DNA of 64,000 nt from JAKAAZ01 sp963817855 (GTDB lineage: Bacteria; Acidobacteriota; Terriglobia; Terriglobales; Acidobacteriaceae): contig CAWFQA010000001.1 of assembly GCA_963817855.1 (NCBI GenBank), positions 1,426,001-1,490,000 of the forward strand. The letters are read 5' to 3'. The translations under genes and the position numbers were made by a program. The notes beneath the pieces are model-generated. The model had not been told where the DNA came from. It was given only the letters and a program-made list of their open reading frames with translations, and made no database searches. This document shows, in pieces, positions 37,100 through 47,085 of this stretch; within the stretch, counting starts at the first letter, position 1, and each line of letters opens with the position of its first letter.

Positions 37100-38014
37100 A
37101 TGCCGGAACTACCTGAAGTTGAAACCATTGCCAACGGCGTCAACGCGCGTGTGCGCGGACGGACCATCATTTCTGTCTGGCTCGGTTCGAAACCGGAACC
37201 CTTCCGGTCGAGGCCTGAAGAACTGGTCAAAGCTCTCACAGGCAGCACGATCGAACGCGTTCGTCGCGTCGGAAAACATATCGTTGTCGATCTGACGCGA
37301 GATTCCACTCTTACCCGCCGTCGCGCGACCGCTCCCGGAGGGAAATCACAGCCGTGGCGCGGGCAGTGGCTCGTCCACCTCGGTATGACCGGAGGTCTTC
37401 TCGTCTGTCAGCCCGATGAGCCCACACCGAAACATACTCACGCCATCCTGCAGCTAGACGATGCCCGCGAACTTCGCTTCGTCGATCCGCGCCGCTTTGG
37501 ACGTCTGTCAGTGCTCGATCTTTCTTCCGAGACCACGCCGAATACAGACAAGCGCGAATCTGAAAATTCCGCGCGAGCTAAAGGTTTTGTTGGACCCGGC
37601 CAGGAGCCGTTAGATATCGCTGCAGACGCGTTTCGAGCACTATTTCGCGATCGTCGGACCCCGATCAAATCCGCGTTGCTGAATCAGAAACTTCTTCACG
37701 GTGTCGGCAACATTTACGCGGATGAAAGTCTGTTTCGTGCAGGCATTCGCCCGCGACGCCAGGCGGGCCGCCTCACGGCAAAGGAACTCGAGCGCCTGCG
37801 CAACGCCATCCAGTCTGTGCTGCGGGAGGCAATTACCGCAGGAGGTTCGTCCGTTTCCGACTATGTAGATGCTTCTGGAGAAAAAGGTTTCTTCCAGCTC
37901 GAACACAAAGTCTATCTCCGCACCGACGAACCGTGCCTGATCTGCGGCACATCCATCCGCCGAATCCTCGTCGCCGGCCGCGGCACCCACTTCTGCCCGC
38001 ACTGCCAACATTAA
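37100..38014 (+). CDS. mutM: Formamidopyrimidine-DNA glycosylase
   Basis: 304 residues from ATG 37100. The catalytic N-terminus MPELPEVETI (Pro2 nucleophile, Glu3) is intact. HLGMTGG, FVDPRRFGRL, LLHGVGNIYADE and the zinc finger CLICG...CPHC are present. It excises 8-oxoguanine and cleaves the abasic site. A polar insert near 150-175 (SSETTPNTDKRESENSARAK) is longer than usual. Confidence 0.96.
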   Translation: MPELPEVETIANGVNARVRGRTIISVWLGSKPEPFRSRPEELVKALTGSTIERVRRVGKHIVVDLTRDSTLTRRRATAPGGKSQPWRGQWLVHLGMTGGLLVCQPDEPTPKHTHAILQLDDARELRFVDPRRFGRLSVLDLSSETTPNTDKRESENSARAKGFVGPGQEPLDIAADAFRALFRDRRTPIKSALLNQKLLHGVGNIYADESLFRAGIRPRRQAGRLTAKELERLRNAIQSVLREAITAGGSSVSDYVDASGEKGFFQLEHKVYLRTDEPCLICGTSIRRILVAGRGTHFCPHCQH

Positions 38015-38250
38015 TGCCCGCATTCAACCGAATCACTACGCGCGAATCGCCGGTGATTACGCATTGATTGAGAACATCAATGCCCAAAAAGCTATTGTGG
38101 GACCGATGCCGTTCTCCGTTCGTTAGATTCGATAGGAAAAGACCGGATCCGTTCCCGCGTGACTAAATTCCCGCAGTCTGATTGAGGTGAAAGATCAGTC
38201 ATTCAACAGTCTGGATTGCACAATGAAATTCGAGAGGCGTCCGCTTGTTG

Positions 38251-38413
38251 AACTCATGAGAGCAAAGGTGATACGTATCCACTCGCCCAAAAGCGGATTG
38301 TCGGAAGTCGGCGTGGCATCGCCGCCGGCGGAAACATCGAGGCCGCCCGGCTCAACAACGACTATCGTATGGACTTCAACCGCCTCCACGGCCCCTCCGA
38401 GCAAGCCGAATAG
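38251..38413 (+). pseudogene. Unrecognised C-terminal coding remnant
   Basis: Within the 574-base gap 38015-38588 one frame reads YPLAQKRIVGSRRGIAAGGN, then IEAARLNNDYRMDFNRLHG and ends GPSEQAE-TAG at 38411-38413. Its residue make-up looks protein-like, but a stop lies in the same frame just upstream (near 38250) and there is no ribosome site. I do not know the family. The rest of the gap holds nothing I can support. Confidence 0.2.
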
Positions 38414-38588
38414 GGTGTATTCGTTGTCGGAATTGTACTGGTCTTCCTCTTTGCATCAAATCATCCGAAGGCGTGAGAAGCGTCTAAGTATCTTAGAAAA
38501 ACCGGTCGACAGATCGGGCTACAATGCGAATTCGGACTGAGCCTGCCAGTAACCGTGTGAGGCGAGTCCGCGAAGAGGTGTCACTGTC

Positions 38589-40450
38589 ATGAAACGAAAG
38601 AATGCGCTGAAGTGCTGGGCATTCCTTCTTTTGCTTCTCGTCGCCGCCCTTTCGGGATGCACCCGAAAGCCGGCTCCCCAGTCGATCGACGGTGCTGCTT
38701 TGTTCAACAACAAATGTGCTGCATGCCATCACAACGACAATGACATGCGCGCACCCGAACCGACTGCGCTCAAACAAATGTCGAGACGTTCAATATTGGC
38801 TGCCCTCGAGACTGGAGAGATGCGATGGGTAGGCCGAACCCTGACTGAGCCGGAGAGAGGCGCAGTTGCAAATTATCTCGGTAAATCTGAATCAGCGATT
38901 TCCGCCTTGCGTTCGGGATTGTGTACACGCGACGTCGATCCTCGGCCGGATGCGCCTGTTTGGGCCGGGTGGGGAGTGAACCCGGACAATACGCGCTTTC
39001 AACCTGCTTCGGTGGCGCAGCTGAATCCTGAGCAGGTGAAACAGCTCAAGCTGAAGTGGGCATTCGGATTTCCGGGAGCATACGCCACGTACGGCCAGCC
39101 CACTTCTTACGCAGGGAAGCTCTTTGTGGGAAGTGAGGATGGAACTGTCTACGCGCTGGATGCGGCGACCGGCTGCAAGTGGTGGACATTTCGGGCCTCC
39201 GACACGGTCAAAACCGCAATTTCCATCGGGAACGGCGGCCACACTGCATTCTTTGGCGATACCGACGGCTACATCTACGCAGTGGATGCGAATAGCGGAT
39301 CACAAATCTGGAGGGTACGTCCGGAATCTCATCCCCGGTCCCGGATCACAGGCTCTCCTCTGCTGGTCGGCAATCGACTTTATGTTCCCATTTCCTCCGG
39401 GGAGGAAGGAGATTCGGCCGATCCTCGGTATCCATGTTGCACGTTCCGCGGCAGCGTGGTGGCGCTTGATACCGTGAGCGGGAGAAAGATCTGGCAAGCC
39501 TACACCATCGACGAGCCTGCCAGGCCGACTCGCAAGAGCCCGCAAGGCGTCCAGTATTTCGGACCAGCGGGAGCAGCGGTTTGGTCCTCGCCAACTGCGG
39601 ATATAAAGAGCCGGATCCTTTATATTGCCACCGGGAACGATTATTCCTATCCGCCAAGCGACTCCTCGGATGCCGTCATCGCCATCAATATGACTACCGG
39701 CAGGAAGATCTGGCATCGTCAATTCACGCCAAACGATGTTTGGAACTCCGGCTGTGTTGCCCCTCAGAAGGACAATTGCCCCGACCCGCGCGGTGACGAT
39801 TATGATTTTGGCGCGCCTCCAATACTCAAAGTCTTGAGCAATGGGCGCCACATCCTGCTGCTGTCTCAAAAGTCGGGTATGGTGTACGCTCTCGACGCGG
39901 ACCATCGCGGCGGACTGCTATGGAAAAAGCGCATTGCACACGGCGGCCCGCTTGGCGGAATCGAATGGGGAGGTGCGATCGATGGCGACTACGTGTTTTA
40001 TCCGATCTCGGATTATGACTTCGACCGTCCTCTCGGTGCGGCGGCGGCTTGTTTGCTCTAGATCTGCGGACGGGAAGAAAGGTGTGGCTTGCAGCTCCGC
40101 CCAAGCCGTCCTGCCTGGGCGTCGATGGATGCAGTGCTGCGCAAATGGCTCCCCCGACGGCCATTGCCGGAGTGGTTTTCGCGGGTTCGCTGGACGGGCA
40201 CCTGCGCGCCTACGATGCCCGCAATGGCCAGGTCATCTGGGACTTCAATACCGCGCAAAAGTTCTCGACTACCAATGGCCTTCAGGCGCACGGTGGCTCA
40301 CTGAATGGCGCTGGCCCGACGATCGTCGGCGGAATGGTATTCGTCAATAGCGGCTATACCAATGCAATAGATGGGAATGTACTACTTGCGTTTGCGCCGG
40401 CCAATTCGACTCGGGTCGAGCAGCCGGCAAGCGAAACAGCGCGTCGATGA
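38589..40450 (+). pseudogene. Cytochrome c / PQQ beta-propeller dehydrogenase, interrupted by one frameshift
   Basis: The first frame (38589-40061) has a lipoprotein signal ending LLVAALSGC, a c-type heme site CAACH in an 80-residue cytochrome c domain, then propeller blades with W-motifs: VYALDAATGCKWWTF, IYAVDANSGSQIW, VVALDTVSGRKIWQAY, IAINMTTGRKIWHRQ, MVYALDADHRGGLLW. Near 40040-40055, in a GCGGCGGCGG run, the frame is lost; the +1 frame continues with LFALDLRTGRKVW and LRAYDARNGQVIWDF to 40450. Combined length is about 620 residues, like polyvinyl-alcohol-dehydrogenase-type quinohemoproteins. The missing base could be replication slippage or a sequencing error in the repeat. Confidence 0.85.
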
Positions 40451-40763
40451 GGCGGCAAGTCGTGAGCCGACTTCTTCGGTTGAGGGATGCTCGGGCTGGT
40501 CTCAATTGGCGCCCACAGCCCAATTCACTCATTGAGCACCATTTCTTATGATCACCAACGGAAACGCGCTTGTGGTGATTGAATCTGGGCATCGGAAAAC
40601 TCATTAGCCGAAAAATCGTGTACGGATCACCGAATTTCATATCGAAGACTGTTGTTGTCTGAACCGGTTCCAAGTCTGGGGAGTGGCAAAATCATTGCTC
40701 GACCCTCGTACACTCGGCGTAGTCGGAGATGCAGAGGCAGGAAAAAACGCCGGGGAGATGGGA

Positions 40764-41780
40764 ATGAAGCGACTGTTGTTGACAACGGGAATGTTGTTTT
40801 TGGTGACCAGCCTGAGTGCGCAGACAGCGGGTTGGCAACTCTCGCCGGGACATACGCAGATCGCAATATGGCCTGGGACTGCCCCGGATCCGCAGCCAAC
40901 AACCGGACCCGAGCAATCGGTGACGGATACGAAGGACCTGGTCGCCGGACGGTCGTGGCTGTATGTCAACAACGTCTCAAGGCCCACGATGACCATCTAC
41001 TCCCCGAAGGGGAAAAATACTGGGGTCGCAGTAGTCGTATTCCCCGGCGGCGGCTATCAAGGATTGGCGATCGATCTGGAGGGCACGGAGGTCTGCGACG
41101 GGCTGACGTCGAAGGGCATTACCTGTGTGCTGCTAAAGTACCGCGTGCCCGGCGATGGCGGATATCCAAAGTCAGCGCCGTATCCGAAGTCGGGGCCCTA
41201 TCCGGAATCGCCAATGGCGTTGGAAGATGCGCAGCGAACGATGGGACTGGTTCGGCTGCATTCGAGGGAGTGGTATATCAATCCGCATAGGATTGGTGTG
41301 CTGGGATTTTCAGCCGGCGGGCACCTGGTAGCGGCGATCAGCACTCATTACCAGAGGCGCTTGTATCCGGTTATCGATGCTGCCGACAAAGAAAGCTGTC
41401 GCCCGGATTTTGCCGTGGCGTTGTATCCGGGCCATCTGTCTCTGGCAGCGGCGGAGTGGGACGCGACGCAAGCCCGGAGAAAGTTTGTCGTCCCGCACGC
41501 AGCGAATGCCGATAGCGATCTCACGCTGAATCCGGCAATTCCTGTCACTCACGAAACGCCGCCAACATTCTTGCTGCAGGCGGAAGATGATCACGTGGAC
41601 AACGTCGACGATGCGCTGTCGTACTATATTGCACTGAAAAATGCCGGGGTGCCGGTCGAAATGCACTTGTATGCTCAGGGCGGCCATGCGTTTGGGCTGC
41701 GGCGCACGGACGAGCCAATTACCGGATGGCCGGCTTTGGTAGAAATGTGGCTGGGGGCGATCGGAATGACTTCGCACTGA
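40764..41780 (+). CDS. Exported alpha/beta hydrolase (acetyl-xylan-esterase/BD-FAE type)
   Basis: 338 residues from ATG 40764, with GGGAG 6 bases upstream. The signal peptide is MKRLLLTTGMLFLVTSLSAQ. VVFPGGGYQGLA is the oxyanion hole and GFSAGGH holds the nucleophile. The acid lies in LLQAEDDHVDNVDD and the catalytic His is in GGHAFG. The fold and motifs match exported carbohydrate esterases such as feruloyl or acetyl-xylan esterases. The 313 bases upstream show nothing else. Confidence 0.88.
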   Translation: MKRLLLTTGMLFLVTSLSAQTAGWQLSPGHTQIAIWPGTAPDPQPTTGPEQSVTDTKDLVAGRSWLYVNNVSRPTMTIYSPKGKNTGVAVVVFPGGGYQGLAIDLEGTEVCDGLTSKGITCVLLKYRVPGDGGYPKSAPYPKSGPYPESPMALEDAQRTMGLVRLHSREWYINPHRIGVLGFSAGGHLVAAISTHYQRRLYPVIDAADKESCRPDFAVALYPGHLSLAAAEWDATQARRKFVVPHAANADSDLTLNPAIPVTHETPPTFLLQAEDDHVDNVDDALSYYIALKNAGVPVEMHLYAQGGHAFGLRRTDEPITGWPALVEMWLGAIGMTSH

Positions 41781-42811
41781 AGTTTTTCCGGATCGACGCA
41801 ACCAGCAATCCACGCAGCCAATTGCGGGGGCTCGAACATTATTCTGGATGGGTGTGACCCGTAGCCCGGACGAAAGACGATGCTCCCGCTCTGGAGCTTC
41901 TCTGGATTGCCGATCTATGAATTTGTGGATGAGATCGATACGTTTCCTATGGAATTGTAGAAAGTCGAGATTGGTTTCCTGGTTAACTCCTTTGCATTGT
42001 GACAAATGACTTTGGTATCAAAGTTGCACTGTAACAGGGCAAGCCAGTGAACGCACGTTAAGCCGAAAGGCTTGAATAGATAGAAAAGTTCAGGTAGTGA
42101 GAGCCGTCAGCAGAGTTTCCGCGCATTGACAAGGAAACCAGCCGGCTCCACCCGAACCGAATCGTAGTAAGCATCATGAAACGGGTCCACCCAAATCCGG
42201 GAGGCCAGTGACCCGATTCTAGTTGCGAGTGCAGCGTCTGAGTCTATCGATTCCCCAACGAGCCCCTATTCTATTGAAACCGTTTTTCATCCGCACCCGT
42301 CCTGGTGCGCGTTGAATAATGACGGGCCAGAGTTCCAATGGTTGGTGTCCTGTCAGTCGCAGCACGCATCTAACTTCACAGGCTTTTCAAGGCCAGCAGG
42401 TTGAACGAGTTCTGTCCGGCGGTTACGGATTTGCAGGATTTTGATCGCGCCACTTGCCGATTTTGTTTCTCCGGAGTAGCATCATTCTTGCTCATCGTTT
42501 GGCTGAAGCTGCATACCTTTCTGGGACCCGCGGCTCGCCGATACCATGTTACGGATAGGAAGAATACAGAACAGTTCGGAAGCGCTTCAGCAATGCGCTC
42601 CCACAGCGGTAACGCTCTAGAACTGTTTCGCCAGCAGGCTGCCGGCAAGCTCCGAGGCAGCATTCTGCCAGGCAAATGAAACTAGCTTGAGACAAAAATT
42701 CCATCATGCTGCTCGATAGCGTCCTCGCCGGACGGAACTGAGATCATTCCAGTTGTCGTGTATCGCGACCCGCGCAGTTCAAGTCAACGCAAGGTACAAG
42801 GAAGTGTCTGA
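41781..42811. other. 1-kb gap without a supportable gene
   Basis: Both strands contain short open frames (for example 42376-42675 minus), but none has a ribosome site, a start and recognisable sequence together. No terminator stands out directly after the esterase. The region may be decayed coding DNA. Confidence 0.4.
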
Positions 42812-43846
42812 ATGACAGAAGATTCAACGCCGCAACCGGAGAGTTCTTCTCCGTCTCCTCAAGGAAATTCCTCCGCCGCTGGACCGAGTGCCCCCCGGCA
42901 GAAGCAAAGCTTTCGTCGTCGACGCAAACGCCGCGGATCGAGTGGCAATCCGGGTCAGGGCGCAAACCAGGGACAGGCCGCCGCGAATGGTCAGGCCAAC
43001 GGTTCTCCGGCCGCCGCGCCCCAAAGCAACTCTCCCCGCAATGAGAATCAGCCCCGCAAAAAGAAGCGCTTTTTCAAAAAGAATCAGCGTCAGGGTCAGA
43101 ACCAGAATCAGGCCAATGCTGGCGGTGCGCGTGGCGACTCGCGCGGAAATTCGAATGGCCAGCAGCAACAGCGTCGCGGCAGCAAGCAGCGGCGTCCAAA
43201 AGTTTTTGTCGGCCCCATGGATCACAGCTATCGCGCCGTGAATGGAAATTATTCCGACGCGCCGCCGTCCACAATTGAATTGCAACGCGGATTTACCAAC
43301 GCCCACTACAACGGCAATGGCAACGGAAATTTCAATGCTGACTATTCTGGCATGGGGAATGGAACTCGTTCCATCGACGAACTTCAAGGTTCCGCGAGCG
43401 CGGCGGGCGCAGCCGATGTCGCTGCACCGACTCCGGTTCGCATCTACTGCTTCATCGACGATCTGTTCTTCATCGCGAAAATTCAGGAGACTGCGCGCAA
43501 ACTTGGGATAAAAGTGGCTTTTGTAAAAAATGAAAAAGACACGATTGCGGACCTGCTGGCTTTGCCGGAAGAGGCGCGGCCGACTTTAATTGTGTTTGAT
43601 TTGAACAGCGCTACGGCGAAGCCGTTGGCGCTAATTCCGAAGCTCAAAACCAAGTTGAAGCGGGCGACGTCAATCGTGGGATTTTTGTCGCATCTGCAGG
43701 GCGAGCTGAAGGCCAAAGCGATCGAGGCCGGGTGCGATACGGTGATGCCGCGGTCGGCATTTTCGCAGACGCTGCCGAACCTGTTGCGGCGATACGGGAT
43801 TGAAGTCGAGGTCGAAGACGATCAGGCGCAGGTGATCGAAGCCTGA
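42812..43846 (+). CDS. Disordered Arg/Gln/Asn-rich protein with a C-terminal receiver-like domain
   Basis: 344 residues; AAGGA lies about 9 bases before the ATG. Residues 1-130 are low complexity with basic clusters (SFRRRRKRRGSSGNPG, PRKKKRFFKKNQRQGQNQNQ, QQQQRRGSKQRRP), the make-up of RNA-binding disordered regions. Residues about 210-335 look like a response-regulator fold: VRIYCFIDDLFFIAKIQETA, LGIKVAFVKN, PTLIVFDLNS, SIVGFLSHLQ, AGCDTVMPRSAFSQTLPNLL. The expected acidic pocket and switch residues are only partly present, so it may be a pseudo-receiver. Function unknown. Confidence 0.75.
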   Translation: MTEDSTPQPESSSPSPQGNSSAAGPSAPRQKQSFRRRRKRRGSSGNPGQGANQGQAAANGQANGSPAAAPQSNSPRNENQPRKKKRFFKKNQRQGQNQNQANAGGARGDSRGNSNGQQQQRRGSKQRRPKVFVGPMDHSYRAVNGNYSDAPPSTIELQRGFTNAHYNGNGNGNFNADYSGMGNGTRSIDELQGSASAAGAADVAAPTPVRIYCFIDDLFFIAKIQETARKLGIKVAFVKNEKDTIADLLALPEEARPTLIVFDLNSATAKPLALIPKLKTKLKRATSIVGFLSHLQGELKAKAIEAGCDTVMPRSAFSQTLPNLLRRYGIEVEVEDDQAQVIEA

Positions 43847-43957
43847 TTGTTCCGCGCAGAGATTCTGCCGGGAATCTCAACACAGTAGAACGGGCCGTGC
43901 GACTTCCTAAGACTCGCTGCGACCGCGAGATACCCCCCCTCAGCACTGGCGATTCTC

Positions 43958-44294
43958 TTATCCTGGGGGCCAATGCATGGAGCGTCCACCGAGCACGTGT
44001 AAGTGCAAATGATCGACGGTCTGGCCGCCTTCCGGTCCGCTATTAATGACAATGCGAAAACCCTTTGCCAGGCTTTTTTTCGCCAGCTCGGTCGCGACCA
44101 ATGTCAGATGACCCAACATTTCCTTGTCGGTCCTCGGTGGCGAGGGCGAGCGAGTCGATGTGTTTTTTGGGGATGACGAGGAAGTGAGTGGGCGCCTGTG
44201 GGTTGATGTCGGCGAACGCGATCGAATCATGATCTTCAAAGATCTTTGTGGCTGGAATTTCTCCGGCGACAATCCGACAAAATAGACAGTTCAT
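43958..44294 (-). pseudogene. HinT-like HIT nucleotide hydrolase, interrupted by one frameshift
   Basis: From ATG 44294 the frame reads MNCLFCRIVAGEIPATKIFE and THFLVIPKKHIDSLALATED. It shifts near 44128-44138 and continues in the next frame as DKEMLGHLTLVATELAKK, INSGPEGGQTVDHLHLHVLGG and RSMHWPPG. The histidine triad HLHLH is therefore in the second frame. The whole would be about 112 residues, the HinT size. A single-base change restores it, so a sequencing error is possible. As written, neither half is functional. Confidence 0.85.
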
Positions 44295-44436
44295 GGATTC
44301 GATCTTCGCATAAAAAACACTGAAAATCCGCGGCGGCGGATTGTTCCCAGATACAAGGCAGTTTGGGTGGACCGAAATCCGGAAACCCCAGCGCCTGAAG
44401 GCGGAGCATGGTGCAGAGGAGATTCCCCGGAGATTC

Positions 44437-44456
44437 CCCCGGACTAAAGTCCGGGG
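44437..44456. repeat. Perfect palindrome, REP-like
   Basis: CCCCGGACT-AA-AGTCCGGGG: a 9-base stem with a 2-base loop in the gap 44295-44631. A second GATTCCCCGGA just upstream repeats part of it. It resembles the short intergenic palindromes found in many copies in some genomes; no promoter-like context is evident. Confidence 0.5.
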
Positions 44457-44631
44457 TCTACCTGGAAATTTGGGCGGCCAAACATATTCTGAAAAAGTCT
44501 TGCGTGCGGTCAAATCCGTCGGACACTTGGGCGCGTAATGACTACAAGAGTGGGTTGGCATGTTCGTCGGCTCCGCACGGAGCCGATGGTATACGTCTCG
44601 ACTCCCTCAAAATCAATCAGGAGAATGGGTC

Positions 44632-45504
44632 ATGACTATGTCTACAAAGACGGAAACTATCGGGCCGGTCGATGAAAACTCGACGGGTATGTCAAGGCGG
44701 TCGTTTTTCAAAGGTGCGACGGTTGTGGGCGCCGGCAGCGCGATTGGAATTGTAGGACTTCTCGCAGGGATCCCGGCCTTCGGCCAGGAGGCAGACATAG
44801 AAAACCAAACCGACGACAGCAGCCAAAGTCGTTTGCAATCGGGAGACCGTGCCATCCTGATCGCGGCACAGATCGCGGAGGCCCTGGCGGTTACGACCTA
44901 CACCCACATTATTGAATCGTCGCCGTTCTTTGGGCGTCTACCCGCGGATGATCGAGGCTATCTGGTTGCGGCTCGGGAGGAGGAGATGTCGCACTTTCTG
45001 CTGGAGAAGTCGGTGACAGACCAGGCCACTCCCTTTACCACGTTCTACTATCCCAAGGATATGTTCGCCGATGCTCAAACGACCTTGAACATTCTGGTTA
45101 CGTTAGAGGATGCCTTCATCGCCGCCTACCTGGTCGGTGTACGCAACTTCAGCACCAGAGATCTGCGAGTGACGGCGGCACGCATTATGGGTATCGAGAG
45201 CGACCATCGCACACTGGCGCGGGTGCTGGGTGGCGATGTGGCGGCGCAGGACGGTGGGCCGATTACGAAGATCACCGGCGCACAAGGGGTGCAAGAAAAT
45301 GCAGATCCACCGAACAACAACGGCTATGAAAGAACCTTATGCTGGACACAAATCAGCCAGGCGGTTAACGCGTTGTTGCCTTTTGTGGACAAATCCTCCG
45401 CCATGGCTGCAGGGTTTGATATCAAAAAGCCCTATGGGTTCCACTCTTTCACTCCGACCCTGCCGTTTAAACTTGGAGAATTCATTTCCTTCAAAGGGTG
45501 CTGA
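44632..45504 (+). CDS. Tat-exported ferritin-like protein
   Basis: 290 residues from ATG 44632, AGGAG 8 bases upstream. The N-terminus has a twin-arginine signal (SRRSFFKGATVVGAG ... IPAFGQ). The mature part is helical: ILIAAQIAEALAVTTYTHII, AREEEMSHFLLEKSV, LVTLEDAFIAAYLVGVRNF and ARIMGIESDHRTLARVLGG, with Glu and His spaced as in the Ferritin_2 group. It may bind a di-metal site in the periplasm; substrate unknown. Confidence 0.82.
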   Translation: MTMSTKTETIGPVDENSTGMSRRSFFKGATVVGAGSAIGIVGLLAGIPAFGQEADIENQTDDSSQSRLQSGDRAILIAAQIAEALAVTTYTHIIESSPFFGRLPADDRGYLVAAREEEMSHFLLEKSVTDQATPFTTFYYPKDMFADAQTTLNILVTLEDAFIAAYLVGVRNFSTRDLRVTAARIMGIESDHRTLARVLGGDVAAQDGGPITKITGAQGVQENADPPNNNGYERTLCWTQISQAVNALLPFVDKSSAMAAGFDIKKPYGFHSFTPTLPFKLGEFISFKGC

Positions 45505-45676
45505 GTAGAGCCAAACTAAATAACCGCAACAACGATGTCCAACAAGGTCGCGAGGTCTGAAGCCTTGTGACCTTGCAGGCCGGGGTTAAGGGCAGAGCTA
45601 GGGTGCCAGCTGGCTGGTTGTGTTCGATCGCCCAGCGACACATGTTCGCCGGCGCAGATTAGAAAGCTGCGCCTAA

Positions 45677-47068
45677 CTAGCGAGGGAAATATTTGGGGTG
45701 GTGGCCGGGGAGCCATGGATTGTAGTGGGCGGCAAAGTTGGCGCGCTGGGAAATTGACGGGTGGCTGTAGAGCCAGAATTCCACAAACGGGTTAGGGTTG
45801 GGTGCCTCGAGATAGTTTTCGCCGAGGGCAACGAAGGCTTTCTGGGCGGTGGCTTGCGTGTCGGGCACAAGCGAGTGGATGGCTTCCTGACCGAAGACGT
45901 CGGCCTGGTGCTCTTCCCATCGGCTGAAACCGTTGGCGATGGGGGAGAAGAGGAAGCTGATGCAGGTGAATACGAGAAGCAGCACGGCGAGGGCGGCCCA
46001 ATCGCCGGGCGCGCGGATCTGCCAGCGCGGGCCGAAGCAGCGAACGAGCTCGTTAACGGCGACATACGCAAGCCACAGCAGTACGATCAGCACGGCCATG
46101 CTAAAGGCGATGCCTTTATAGATATGGTTGAGGACGTAGTGGCCCATTTCATGTCCGACGACGAAGAGAATCTGATTCGCCGGAAGCTTGTGGATGGTGT
46201 TGTCCCAAACGACAATCCGTTTCGATGCGCCGATGCCAGTGACGTAGGCGTTCTCTCCAGTGACTTTTTCGCTGGCCTTCATGAGGAACATGCGCGAGGG
46301 AGGAATGTCGAGGCCGGCGTGGTGCGCCAGTTGCTCCAATTGCGCGGTGAGCGCGGGATCGCTTTTCTGGAGCGGCGAAAAGTGGTTGAAGATGGGATCA
46401 ATCCAAATGGGCGAGATGAAGACCGCGAAGACAATGATGGGGAGGATGCAGGCCCAGAACCAGAGCCACCAGCGGCGCGGCGATATGCGGATGATGCGAA
46501 ACAAGAGCATCAGGATCGGCGTGTACACGAGGATGGAGAGGCCGAGGTCCTTAAGCTGATCGAGGGTCCAACTGGGCCAGGACTGGACGGAGAGTCCGTA
46601 GGCGCGTTCGATGTGCTGGCCGAAGATGGCGAGCGGCAGCGGGATAAACGAGACGAAGATAATGGCGGGCGGCAGAAAGAGCAGGCCCTGACGCCATTTG
46701 CTGCGGGTGATGCGCTCGGCCCAGTTGCGCAGGGCGGCGGGCCAGCGCAACGCCAGCACGACAAGCAGAACCAGAATCATCCACGCAGTGCCGCCGAAGG
46801 CGATAAGGGTGCGCAGGCGAGTGAGGGTGATGGCCTTGGCGAGGATCGCGGGCGGCAGGCTGTATGCCTGTGTTTGATGCTGCGTTGCGGGTGCTGGCTG
46901 CGTCGGCGTCGGCGATTTCTGAGCGCGTGGTGCTGGCCGCACGGGCATACGGGGTTGGGAGTGTGTGACGACCGGCGGTGATTCTAGGGCGCGTGCCGCT
47001 GCTCCACTGAGGAGGAGGGTCAGGAGGGGAATCAGGAGGCGTGCTCTGAGTATTTTGAGATTCGTCAT
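45677..47068 (-). CDS. M48 family membrane metalloprotease (Ste24/HtpX-like)
   Basis: 463 residues. An exported N-terminus (LLIPLLTLLLSGAAARA) is followed by a Pro-rich linker, about six membrane segments, and the zinc motif VVGHEMGHYVLNH (HEMGH at 306-310). The third ligand is in WEEHQAD near 386. HPSISQRANF near the end matches the CAAX-protease group. The signal-peptide coding DNA belongs to a repeat family that recurs at 48.2, 51.5 and 52.7 kb. It lies 18 bases from the next gene upstream and is probably co-transcribed with it. Confidence 0.88.
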   Translation of the reverse strand: MTNLKILRARLLIPLLTLLLSGAAARALESPPVVTHSQPRMPVRPAPRAQKSPTPTQPAPATQHQTQAYSLPPAILAKAITLTRLRTLIAFGGTAWMILVLLVVLALRWPAALRNWAERITRSKWRQGLLFLPPAIIFVSFIPLPLAIFGQHIERAYGLSVQSWPSWTLDQLKDLGLSILVYTPILMLLFRIIRISPRRWWLWFWACILPIIVFAVFISPIWIDPIFNHFSPLQKSDPALTAQLEQLAHHAGLDIPPSRMFLMKASEKVTGENAYVTGIGASKRIVVWDNTIHKLPANQILFVVGHEMGHYVLNHIYKGIAFSMAVLIVLLWLAYVAVNELVRCFGPRWQIRAPGDWAALAVLLLVFTCISFLFSPIANGFSRWEEHQADVFGQEAIHSLVPDTQATAQKAFVALGENYLEAPNPNPFVEFWLYSHPSISQRANFAAHYNPWLPGHHPKYFPR

Positions 47069-47085
47069 CGCGAATGCACTACAAA

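Noticed and set aside
42376..42675. 99-codon minus-strand frame in the 1-kb gap
   Set aside because: No ribosome site, no recognisable sequence, and an equally long frame exists on the opposite strand.
44341..44538. 65-codon plus-strand frame before the ferritin-like gene
   Set aside because: It runs through the REP-like palindrome and has no ribosome site or protein-like composition.
45761..46981. 406-codon open frame on the plus strand
   Set aside because: Antisense to the M48 protease gene with its HEMGH motif; the translation is Glu/Asp/Gly-rich and matches no family.
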